This document shows positions 57,199 through 64,000 of a stretch of 64,000 nt of DNA, one piece after another; the first letter of the stretch is position 1; each line of letters starts with the position of its first letter. The notes beneath the pieces were generated by a model. That model had not been told where the DNA came from. It was given only the letters and a program-made list of their open reading frames with translations, and searched no databases. Position numbers and translations under genes: made by a program. Source of the stretch: Vulcanimicrobiota bacterium (GTDB lineage Bacteria > Vulcanimicrobiota > Vulcanimicrobiia > Vulcanimicrobiales > Vulcanimicrobiaceae); assembly GCA_003151115.1 (NCBI GenBank), contig PLWS01000004.1, positions 1 through 64,000 on the forward strand, read 5' to 3'.

Positions 57199-57569
57199 TG
57201 CTCCGAAACTGAGAGTGTGTTCCCGTCGGGGTCTTTGAACCAGGCGACTTTTCCGTCGGGGCTTTCCCAGATTCCAAGGTCGTCCTGTTTCATCCAATCC
57301 AAGCCGAAGCGCTCGAACTTCACGCCGCGCTGCGCCAGCTGCGCGACGACGTCACGAATGCCGGTAACTTCCCAGCCGACGATCGTGCGCTGCAGCGGCT
57401 CGAATTGCGTGCCTTTTTGTAGCATGACGTTGTTCGCGCCCGCGCGATACGTCGCCACGTACTCGTTGTCGCTCACGAGCTCGAAGCCCAGCACGCCTTC
57501 GTAGAACGCGCGCGCTTTTGGGGCGTCTTTCGTTGGGACAAAACCGTTCATCGGGAAGCTATTTAACAT
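57195..57569 (-). CDS. VOC/glyoxalase-superfamily protein
   Basis: A 124-residue single-domain vicinal oxygen chelate protein. NGFVPTKDAPKARAFYEGVLGFELV at the N-terminus and WFKDPDGNTLSV with a DPDGN loop at the C-terminus are typical. Metal-ligand positions are only partly conserved. Reaction unknown. The gene is convergent with msrB. Confidence 0.82.
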   Translation of the reverse strand: MLNSFPMNGFVPTKDAPKARAFYEGVLGFELVSDNEYVATYRAGANNVMLQKGTQFEPLQRTIVGWEVTGIRDVVAQLAQRGVKFERFGLDWMKQDDLGIWESPDGKVAWFKDPDGNTLSVSEH

Positions 57570-57678
57570 CGCGCCCCTCCTCTAGGGCCCTTCGCGGCGC
57601 CCGCTTTCAAGGCTTCGCAGTAGGTTTTTCGTACCAGTACACCTTCCCCCGGCACTTCACAGTGCCAGAAAGGTTACC

Positions 57679-57876
57679 ATGAAAAAACTACTTGTCGCAT
57701 TATGCGTCGCCGCCCTCGCTTGCTCGCTGCAGGCCTGCACGTCGAAAGGCTCCACGCTCGTTCCGCTGGTCTCCCAGCAGCCGACTCAGCCCATCACGGC
57801 GATGGACGGCAACGGTGGAGGCCCGGTCAGCAATTGCGGAGAGGACGGTTGTCCCGATCGCACGCCTACTCCGTAA
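57679..57876 (+). CDS. Small lipoprotein
   Basis: A 65-residue protein with a lipobox (ALACSLQAC, Cys at about 20) and a short mature part rich in Gly, Pro and acidic residues, ending DRTPTP, with two Cys in NCGEDGC. It lies directly upstream of the LuxR-type gene and behind a GGCACT/AGTGCC hairpin (57651-57666). The small size and the partner gene make a signalling role possible but unproven. Confidence 0.5.
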   Translation: MKKLLVALCVAALACSLQACTSKGSTLVPLVSQQPTQPITAMDGNGGGPVSNCGEDGCPDRTPTP

Positions 57877-57887
57877 AGACGCAGGGC

Positions 57888-57901
57888 AGTACTAAGGTAC
57901 T
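57888..57901 (+). promoter_or_regulatory. AGTAC-N4-GTACT palindrome upstream of luxR-type gene
   Basis: AGTACTAAGGTACT. A closely matching palindrome TAGTAC-ATCC-GTACTA follows the regulator gene at 59472-59487. Matching sites on both sides suggest an operator of this regulator. Confidence 0.5.
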
Positions 57902-57912
57902 ACCAAAACAAA

Positions 57913-57938
57913 GGTGCGGCGGGTTATTCCGCCGCACC
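57913..57938 (+). promoter_or_regulatory. 10-bp hairpin abutting the start codon
   Basis: GGTGCGGCGG-GTTATT-CCGCCGCACC, a perfect 10-bp stem whose last base touches the ATG at 57939. There is no T-run, so it is not an ordinary terminator; it would occlude the ribosome-binding region of the LuxR-type mRNA. Confidence 0.55.
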
Positions 57939-59462
57939 ATGACCACACTCAAACAAGCGAAGCGCCGCTTACGATTCGATGAAGAGGCCTTTACCGAGGC
58001 TTTTTTAGCTGCGGACTATCCCGAATGCCGCCGCCTTTTGAGCGAGCTCCGCGACGATCCAGTCCGCGCCGTGTTGTTGACCGCGCGGGTCGACTTTCGC
58101 GAGCAGCGCTTTCTCGAGATGATTCAAGCGCTCGCCGGATTGAAACCCAAAAAGACTGAAGCCGCGGTCGAGCGCGACATTCTGCTGGGCGTGGCTTACG
58201 GAAACACAAACGATTACTCGACGGCGCGGCTGCGCCTCGATCGCGCTCTCGAAAAGACTCGGCCCGGCAGCCAGCAGCATGCGGACGCGCTGTTTTATAA
58301 AGCGGTGGTTGCGTGGCTGGAGCACGAGCACCGCGAGAGCGAAACGCTGATGCAGGCATCGCTTGAGGATGCAGCGCCGAACAATCGCGCGCGCGCTCAC
58401 ATGCTGCTCTCTTGGATTGCGGTACGCAGGCGAGACCTGGACCGCCAGGTGCGCGAGCTCATGAAGGCGCTCGATGTTTTTGCCGAAACGGACCAACCGG
58501 ACGAGTACTATCGCGGAAAAGTTCTCTTGACGCTCGCGCTGCTGGGGCGCGAACTGCCTTTGCCGGCCGAGTCACAGCGCGTCCGCGATACGTTGGCGGT
58601 GATGCGCCCGGCAGCCGGTACGCAGCTCTCGCAGTTTCAAACCATGCGCTACTTGGGCTGGATCGACGCGCTCCAGGGTGACGAGCTGGCCGCCTTCCGT
58701 GCCTTTCGCGCAGCTTCGGCGCTAGCGCCCTCGGAGCACTGGCGCGTGCTGTGTTTAACCGATCGCGCCTACCTTGCTCGAAACACCGGAGAGCCTACTT
58801 TTGCGCAAGACGTGCTCCAAGAAGCGCACGAGATGGCGCAGCATCTTTCCTGGTCGGAGACTCAGCGCGAAGAACGATCCTCGCTTTTCGTCCTGGCGGA
58901 GCTTTTTGCGACCACTGATCCGGCGCTTTCGCAAAAATACCTTGCACAATTCCGCTCGCTGAACACGGCCGTCATGATAGGGATCTCGTACGACGACGAT
59001 CCGCGCACGCGAGCCTTCGCGGCCTATTCTGCCGGAAAAGCGATGTTCGAGCTGGGCGAAAGAGAAGAAGCGATCGCTATACTTTCCGAAGCGCGCGAGA
59101 TCTTCGATGCGTTTCACTATGGCTGGCGGACGGCGCTTTGCGCCTTGGCGTTGCATCGCGCGACCGGCGAAGCGGCGTGGCTGATCGAAGCTCGCCAGAA
59201 GATCGCGCCCTGGCCCAAGAGTTGGATCGCGCGCGAGATTGCGGAAGCCAGCGATGCCGGCGCGGATAGCCGGCTACTTTCGAAGGCGCAACGGCGCGTG
59301 CTCGACCTGCTTCTCGAGGGCAAAAGCAATGCGGGCATTGCGAAGGCACTCGGCCGCAGCCCTTACACCGTGCGAAATCACGTCGCACAGCTCTTCCGGA
59401 CCTATAATGTCACCAACCGGACCCAGCTGGCGGGACTCTTTCGAGCCCCGAAAAAGGACTAG
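57939..59462 (+). CDS. LuxR-type regulator with N-terminal helical repeats
   Basis: A 507-residue protein. Residues about 1-430 are helical repeats of TPR type (e.g. ILLGVAYGNTNDYSTARLRLDRAL). The C-terminal 60 residues are a LuxR/NarL helix-turn-helix: SKAQRRVLDLLLEGKSNAGI, then AKALGRSPYTVRNHVAQLFR. There is no ATPase domain of the MalT/LAL kind. The ATG at 57939 is used, although the frame is open upstream. It probably senses a protein or peptide through its repeats. Palindromes at 57888 and 59472 suggest autoregulation. Confidence 0.85.
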   Translation: MTTLKQAKRRLRFDEEAFTEAFLAADYPECRRLLSELRDDPVRAVLLTARVDFREQRFLEMIQALAGLKPKKTEAAVERDILLGVAYGNTNDYSTARLRLDRALEKTRPGSQQHADALFYKAVVAWLEHEHRESETLMQASLEDAAPNNRARAHMLLSWIAVRRRDLDRQVRELMKALDVFAETDQPDEYYRGKVLLTLALLGRELPLPAESQRVRDTLAVMRPAAGTQLSQFQTMRYLGWIDALQGDELAAFRAFRAASALAPSEHWRVLCLTDRAYLARNTGEPTFAQDVLQEAHEMAQHLSWSETQREERSSLFVLAELFATTDPALSQKYLAQFRSLNTAVMIGISYDDDPRTRAFAAYSAGKAMFELGEREEAIAILSEAREIFDAFHYGWRTALCALALHRATGEAAWLIEARQKIAPWPKSWIAREIAEASDAGADSRLLSKAQRRVLDLLLEGKSNAGIAKALGRSPYTVRNHVAQLFRTYNVTNRTQLAGLFRAPKKD

Positions 59463-59471
59463 CAGGAAGAC

Positions 59472-59487
59472 TAGTACATCCGTACTA
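59472..59487 (+). promoter_or_regulatory. TAGTAC-N4-GTACTA palindrome after luxR-type gene
   Basis: A perfect 6-bp inverted repeat with a 4-base spacer, matching the site at 57888-57901. Confidence 0.5.
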
Positions 59488-59547
59488 ATCTACGGGTGTG
59501 GGTGACGAGTGCGCTGACCTCGGATTCATCACTCGCCTCTTCTCGCG

Positions 59548-59641
59548 GCCCTCGGCTACGCTCGGGCGTGGTTCGACCGGGGCGCCCAATGGCGCCCGCT
59601 CACCATGACACAATGTGAGCGCCCGCTCACCATGACACGAT
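59548..59641 (+). repeat. Dispersed palindromic repeat, copy 7
   Basis: GGCCCTCGGCTACGCTCGGG, GGCGCCCAATGGCGCC hairpin, and two ends reading GCTCACCATGACA. It separates the LuxR-type gene and the convergent aminotransferase. Confidence 0.7.
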
Positions 59642-59667
59642 TGGTGAAGCCGCTTACGGGATGCTAG

Positions 59668-60960
59668 CTAAATAGCTGTTAGGGACTCGCTGAACACCTT
59701 CAGGAACTCCGTCGTGTCGCTATCGTCGAAGATTAGCGGCGGCTGAATGCGCAGCACGTTGCCGAAGCGCCCGCCTTTGCCGATCAGGACCTTGCGCTTG
59801 CGCATCTCTTCAAGCATACGCGTGGCTTCGTTGGCAGCGTAGGCTTTCGTTTTTTGATCTTGCACGAGTTCGACGCCAATCATCAAGCCGCGGCCGCGCA
59901 CTTCGCCAATGAGCGGGAAACGTTTTTGCAGGTCGCGCAGGCCGGCCAGCAGCTTCTCGCCTTGGCGTTTGGCATTTGCAATCAGGTTGCGCTTCTCGAT
60001 GACCTCAATGGTGACGCGGGCGGCAGTCGAGGAGAGCGGATTGCCGCCGAACGTATTGATGTGCGGCCCCTTAAAGACGTCTGCAAGTTCCGGCCGCGTG
60101 ATCGTGATGCCGATCGGCAAGCCGCTGGCCAAACCTTTGGCCGACGTGATGATGTCGGGAACCACACCGTAGGTTCCGGTGATGCCGAACATGCCGTCGC
60201 CCAGCCGTCCCCAGCCGGTTTGCACTTCGTCGGCGATGAACAGCGTGCCGAACGGTTCGAGCGTTTCTTTCAAGACCTTGAAGTACTCGTCGGGCGGGGC
60301 GATGATGCCGCCGACGCCGGCGATCGTTTCGGCGATCATCGCAGCCGGGTTGCCGTTGGTTTGCGTTTCGATCACTCGTTTGGCGGACTTGGCGCAGGCG
60401 ATGCCGCACGACGGATAGGTCAAGTTGAGCGGGCAGCGGTAGCAGTACGGACTCGGTACGAACGCGACGTGCGGCACTTGCGGCCCAAAGTTGCGCCAAT
60501 TGCTTTGCCCCGCCAGCGCGACCGTGTAGAGCGTACGACCGTGATAGGCTTGCTCGAGCGAGAGGAAATCGGCGGAGTTTTTTGAGAGGCGCGAGATCAG
60601 CGCAGCCATTTCGTTGGCTTCCGAACCGGAGTTCCCAAAGAAACTTTTCGTCATGCCTTCGGGCGCGACATCGGCCACTTTCTCGGCCAGGTCGAGCATC
60701 TCGTCGGTCAGATAGAGCGTCGAGACGTGCATCAGTTTCTTGGCCTGCTCACCGACCGCTTCGGTCACTTCGGTTTCGCCGTAACCCAGCGTATTGGTGG
60801 CAATGCCGGCAAACGCGTCGAGATATTCGTTGCCTTCATCGTCGCGTACGCGGGTGCCGTGACCGCCCACGAGCGTCAGCGGCTGCTCGTAATAGGTCTG
60901 CTGCGCGGCGAAAAGATGTTTCTTCGCGCGGTCGGCGTTCTTTTTCTTGAGCAACTGCAT
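59668..60960 (-). CDS. Class-III aminotransferase (omega-amino acid type)
   Basis: A 430-residue PLP enzyme. YLDAFAGIATNTLGYG, SGSEANEMAALISRL, LSLEQAYHGRTLYTVAL, FIADEVQTGWGRLG, and SAKGLASGLPIGITI with the Schiff-base lysine are visible. Transfer of the amino group of beta-alanine or 2-methyl-beta-alanine to pyruvate or glyoxylate fits the neighbours (permease and beta-ureidopropionase-like amidohydrolase). ATG overlaps the stop of the upstream permease gene by one base. Last gene of the operon. Confidence 0.88.
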   Translation of the reverse strand: MQLLKKKNADRAKKHLFAAQQTYYEQPLTLVGGHGTRVRDDEGNEYLDAFAGIATNTLGYGETEVTEAVGEQAKKLMHVSTLYLTDEMLDLAEKVADVAPEGMTKSFFGNSGSEANEMAALISRLSKNSADFLSLEQAYHGRTLYTVALAGQSNWRNFGPQVPHVAFVPSPYCYRCPLNLTYPSCGIACAKSAKRVIETQTNGNPAAMIAETIAGVGGIIAPPDEYFKVLKETLEPFGTLFIADEVQTGWGRLGDGMFGITGTYGVVPDIITSAKGLASGLPIGITITRPELADVFKGPHINTFGGNPLSSTAARVTIEVIEKRNLIANAKRQGEKLLAGLRDLQKRFPLIGEVRGRGLMIGVELVQDQKTKAYAANEATRMLEEMRKRKVLIGKGGRFGNVLRIQPPLIFDDSDTTEFLKVFSESLTAI

Positions 60961-62468
60961 TAGCGTGCCTCCGTGGTGATAGCGTTAAATTCTTCTTCGG
61001 TGATGGCCGAGCGGTCCCCGCGCATCAGCAGCCAGTAGGCGACCAGGCCCCCCAGCAGGCTAAAGACCCAGCCGCCGTTCCACAAGAAGTGGACGGGCGC
61101 GAGAAAGTAGCCGATCAAGGCGATCCCCCAACCGACGATGAGTGCGCCGACGGCGCGCAGGTTGAATCCGCGCGCGTATGCATAGATTCCGTTGGGCTTA
61201 TAGAGCTGGGCAAGGTCGAGCCGGCGTTTGCGCACCAGCCAGTAATCGGCGATCGCGATGCCGTCGAAGGCGCCAAGCATTAAACCGTACGTCCCGAGCC
61301 ACAGGAAGACATAGTTCTGCGACGTTTCGAGCACTCGCCACGGCTGCATCGCTAGGCTCAGGAGTCCCGTCAGGACCGCGCCGATTGCGAAATTAATGAC
61401 GCGCGGCCAGAGGTTTTCAAACGCGCGCGCGGGCGCCATCACGTTCGCGCCCACGTTAATCGTTACCGACGACAGAATCACGATAATACCGGCGATCACA
61501 ATGACCGCTAGCGGGAACTTCCCGATCAGTTCCACCGGATTCCAGATGGCTTTTCCAAAGATGATGACGGTCGCCGACGTGACCGCGATGCCAAGAAAAG
61601 AGAAGAGCGCCATTGTCAACGGCATCGAGAGCGCTTGACCGAGCAGCTGGCCGCGCTGCGTCTTGGCGTAGCGCGTATAGTCGGGAATGTTCAGTGCGAG
61701 CGTTGCCCAGAAGCCAATCACGCCGACAGCCGACGGCAAGAAGATCGCCCAGAACCCGCCGCCGTGCACCTTAGCCGGAGCTGCGAGTATCGGCCCGAAG
61801 CCTCCGGCGCCGTGAACGGCCCACACGAGCAGCGCGATCGCCGCGATTCCGACGGTCGGAGCTGCGATTTGCGTAAGCCGGCCGATCGCTTGCGGACCGC
61901 GCATTGCGATGGCAACGTTAATCAGCCAGAATACCGCAAACGCAAACCAAAGATGCTCCGGAAAGCCGCCCAGGCTCGTGCTGAGGGTGCGCCAGAAAGG
62001 CAGAACCGTGGTGAGAATCGCGTCGAGGGCCTGACCACCGAACCATGAATTTATTCCGAACCAGCCCGCGGCAATGAGTGCGCGGGCAAGCGCCGGCACG
62101 TGTGCGCCGCGCGTGCCAAACCACAAGCGGGCAAAAACCGGATAAGGAATGCCATACTTTGTGCCGGCATGCGAGACAAAAAGAATAGCGCTAAGAACGA
62201 CGACGCTCCCAACGAAGATCGCAAGAACTGATTCCCACCAATTCAATCCGAGCGAGATCATGCTGCCGGCCAGCGTGTAGGTTGGAATGCACAAGCACAT
62301 CCCAATCCAAAGTGACGCGAATTTCGAGCCCGGCCAGGAGTGCTCGGCGAGCGTGCACGGGCGCAGATCGTCATTCCACATGGAGTGATTCTGCTCGGCT
62401 TGCGCGTGCGCGGCTTCGGTGAGGACGACGACGTCGCCCACGCGCACCTGCGTTGCGGTCGCTTTCAC
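60960..62468 (-). CDS. NCS1-family nucleobase/allantoin permease
   Basis: A 502-residue secondary transporter with 12 helices, importing uracil, thymine, hydantoins or allantoin with a cation. NDDLRPCTLAEHSWPGSKFASLWIGM near the N-terminus, and GIPYPVFARLWFGTRGAHVPALARALIAAGWFGINSWFGG, are NCS1 signatures. Substrate is inferred from the operon. ATG follows the amidohydrolase stop directly. Confidence 0.9.
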   Translation of the reverse strand: MKATATQVRVGDVVVLTEAAHAQAEQNHSMWNDDLRPCTLAEHSWPGSKFASLWIGMCLCIPTYTLAGSMISLGLNWWESVLAIFVGSVVVLSAILFVSHAGTKYGIPYPVFARLWFGTRGAHVPALARALIAAGWFGINSWFGGQALDAILTTVLPFWRTLSTSLGGFPEHLWFAFAVFWLINVAIAMRGPQAIGRLTQIAAPTVGIAAIALLVWAVHGAGGFGPILAAPAKVHGGGFWAIFLPSAVGVIGFWATLALNIPDYTRYAKTQRGQLLGQALSMPLTMALFSFLGIAVTSATVIIFGKAIWNPVELIGKFPLAVIVIAGIIVILSSVTINVGANVMAPARAFENLWPRVINFAIGAVLTGLLSLAMQPWRVLETSQNYVFLWLGTYGLMLGAFDGIAIADYWLVRKRRLDLAQLYKPNGIYAYARGFNLRAVGALIVGWGIALIGYFLAPVHFLWNGGWVFSLLGGLVAYWLLMRGDRSAITEEEFNAITTEAR

Positions 62469-62469
62469 G

Positions 62470-63354
62470 CTAGACTTGAACGAGGTCGCCGTACGTTTCC
62501 GGACGGCGGTCCCGGTAGAATTGCCAGGTATTGCGCACTTCGGTGATGAGGTTGCGGTCCATTACGCCGATGACGACTTCATCTTTATCGCGGCTGCCGA
62601 CCGCGACGAAATTGCCGCGCGGGTCGACCAGATACGACTGTCCGTAGAATTCACCCATGTTCCAAGGCGTCTCGATTCCGACCCGGTTGATCGCACCAAC
62701 GTAGTAGCCGTTCGCGACCGCATGCGCGGGCTGTTCGAGCTTCCAAAGATATTCGGAAAGGCCGGCGACGGTTGCGGACGGATTGAAGATGATCTCCGCG
62801 CCGTGCAAACCGAGCATGCGCGCGCCTTCGGGGAAGTGGCGATCGTAGCAAATATAGACGCCAACTTTTGCAAAGGCGGTGTCGAAAACGGGATAACCGA
62901 GATTTCCCGGGCGAAAGTAATATTTCTCCCAGAAGCCGCACCCTTGCGGGCCGGCTTGCACCTGCGGAATGTGGTGCTTGCGGTATTTGCCGAGATATTT
63001 GCCATCGGCGTCGATGACGGCGGCCGTATTGTAGTATACGCCGGCAAAATCTTCTTCGTACATCGGCACGACAAGCACGATGCCGAGTTCTTTGGCGAGG
63101 TTTTGCATGAGCTTGGTCGTCGGACCATCGGGAATCTGCTCGACGGCTTCATACCATTTCGGCGTTTGCTCGGTGCAGAAGTACGGACCGTAAAACAATT
63201 CTTGCAGGCAAACGATCTGCGCGCCCTTTTGCTTGGCCTCGCGAATCAGTTTGACGTGTTTATCCGTCGCTACTTTCTTATGTACCGCTACCGGCTGCGC
63301 ACCGTCGGTGTCGTGGTGCGCCTGAATCAGGCCGATCGTCACTTTAGATTCCAA
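62470..63354 (-). CDS. Beta-ureidopropionase-like amidohydrolase (nitrilase superfamily)
   Basis: A 294-residue nitrilase-fold enzyme. IVCLQELFYGPYFC (catalytic Glu), KYRKHHIP (catalytic Lys) and VGVYICYDRHFPEGAR (catalytic Cys) form the triad. Closest in pattern to N-carbamoyl-beta-alanine or N-carbamoylputrescine amidohydrolases. Together with the permease and aminotransferase this suggests the last steps of reductive pyrimidine breakdown. First gene of the operon; the dispersed repeat copy 8 lies in its upstream region. Confidence 0.88.
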   Translation of the reverse strand: MESKVTIGLIQAHHDTDGAQPVAVHKKVATDKHVKLIREAKQKGAQIVCLQELFYGPYFCTEQTPKWYEAVEQIPDGPTTKLMQNLAKELGIVLVVPMYEEDFAGVYYNTAAVIDADGKYLGKYRKHHIPQVQAGPQGCGFWEKYYFRPGNLGYPVFDTAFAKVGVYICYDRHFPEGARMLGLHGAEIIFNPSATVAGLSEYLWKLEQPAHAVANGYYVGAINRVGIETPWNMGEFYGQSYLVDPRGNFVAVGSRDKDEVVIGVMDRNLITEVRNTWQFYRDRRPETYGDLVQV

Positions 63355-63383
63355 GGTATTCTCCGTTTAGCTCGTTGCTCGCG

Positions 63384-63472
63384 GGCCTCGCCCTTCGACA
63401 CGCGCATCGAAGATGCGCTACTCAGGATGACAGGCGCCTCATGGCGCCCGCTCAGGATGACAAATTGGCGCC
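63384..63472 (+). repeat. Dispersed palindromic repeat, copy 8
   Basis: CCTCGCCCTTCGACACGCGC, GCTACTCAGGATGACA and a second GCTCAGGATGACA end after the GGCGCC palindrome. It sits between divergent genes. Confidence 0.75.
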
Positions 63473-63597
63473 ATGACGCAGTGGCGCAGCTATAAAGCGC
63501 TAAGCTGCTTTCGGCCCAAATTCGCCCTTCACTGCCATTTCCCAGCAAAAATGGGAATGGTTCCATCCCAGCACTTTTTTCTCTCGTGGAGGATCCA

Positions 63598-64000
63598 ATG
63601 TACCGAATCTCAGCTATCTTCTTGGGGGCGGCGCTTGTTCTCTCGGCAGCCTCGACCGGCGGAGCGTCGGCTCAAGTCTACGGAACGGGCGCGCTTCCCG
63701 CGGGGTCGTACCAATCGAGCTGCATCAACGCCCGCGTGCGCAATAACACGCTGGTTGCCAGCTGCACGAACAACAGCGGGCAGCGCGTGCGCTCCAGCAT
63801 CGCCGTAAACGCCTGCGCAAATGCCGACATCGGCAACATCAACGGTCAGTTGTCTTGCGTCCGCAACGGTAATATGTACGGCACAGGCCGCGGACGTTAC
63901 GGCAGAGGCACGGCCGGCCTGTATCGTCAGAGGTATGCCGCGGGACTGCCGCCGGGCTCGTACACGCAGAGCTGCACGAACGCGCAGCTGAACGGCAGCA
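63598..64000 (+). CDS. Secreted cyanovirin-N-like (CVNH) protein, partial
   Basis: The gene runs off the window; 134 residues are visible. A signal peptide (MYRISAIFLGAALVLSAAST...ASA) is followed by a CVNH repeat: LPAGSYQSSCINARVRNNTL, VASCTNNSGQRVRSSIAVNAC, IGNINGQLSC. A Gly/Arg-rich linker then leads to a second repeat beginning LPPGSYTQSCTNAQLNGS. CVNH domains bind mannose-rich glycans. GGAGG lies 6 bases before the ATG. Two or more repeats imply multivalent sugar binding outside the cell. Confidence 0.88.
   Translation, partial: MYRISAIFLGAALVLSAASTGGASAQVYGTGALPAGSYQSSCINARVRNNTLVASCTNNSGQRVRSSIAVNACANADIGNINGQLSCVRNGNMYGTGRGRYGRGTAGLYRQRYAAGLPPGSYTQSCTNAQLNGS

Noticed and set aside
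62419-63495. 358-residue plus-strand open frame
   Set aside because: Antisense shadow of the amidohydrolase gene.
1-64000. CRISPR array or cas genes
   Set aside because: No regularly spaced direct repeats of 23-40 bases and no Cas motifs; the repeats found are dispersed palindromes or tRNA-end copies.

Overview
The window is bacterial chromosome: dense, GC-rich, with short intergenic gaps, many GTG starts and many 4-base start/stop overlaps. The gene content, the PDZ-membrane-GAF proteins and the palindromic dispersed repeat ending in TCAGGATGACA would fit an uncultured soil lineage such as Eremiobacterota (WPS-2). That placement is a guess; a phylogeny of PcrA, PurL or RibBA would settle it.

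Left third (1-16.7 kb) is accessory DNA piled up against a tRNA-Gln/tRNA-Glu pair. The 20-base 3' end of the tRNA-Glu gene recurs in the same orientation at about 1595, 6233, 9880, 10380 and 12808, always between genes, and cuts the region into small cargo segments. One boundary carries a tyrosine-integrase tail, and several carry matching inverted arm-like motifs. Cargo includes two related small secreted proteins, a lipoprotein, an HNH remnant and three PDZ-membrane-GAF proteins. It also includes a GH1 glycosidase that appears to carry a circularly permuted solute-binding domain inside its barrel, next to a divergent SDR dehydrogenase and a STAS protein.

The middle (16.8-37.3 kb) is mostly core metabolism: two NDP-sugar pyrophosphorylases, YceI, a phosphoesterase, an overlapping glycosyltransferase pair, PcrA helicase, a lysine/threonine-entry run (dapB, asd, lysC, dapA), a WecG/TagA enzyme, comF and the riboflavin genes ribD-ribE with a thioesterase and two zinc alcohol dehydrogenases.

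At 37.3-39.8 kb a mobile-looking insert (hairpin-rich region, truncated DDE transposase, zinc-ribbon protein, membrane protein) interrupts the riboflavin cluster. The downstream ribBA gene now begins with an in-frame XRE-type helix-turn-helix and has an 18-bp palindrome over its promoter; ribH follows.

The right third holds mtnA, an amine oxidase, a GT39-type membrane glycosyltransferase, holA, and a purine cluster (purB, purC with a PurE-like tail, purL, purQ, a possible purS, and archaeal-type purP). After that come Uma2, MsrB, a LuxR-type regulator between matching palindromes, and a minus-strand operon (amidohydrolase, NCS1 permease, aminotransferase) that looks like reductive pyrimidine breakdown. 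A cyanovirin-N-like secreted protein runs off the right edge. The dispersed repeat lies between many genes, and in two cases is translated: it forms the C-terminal tail of asd and an inter-domain linker of purL.
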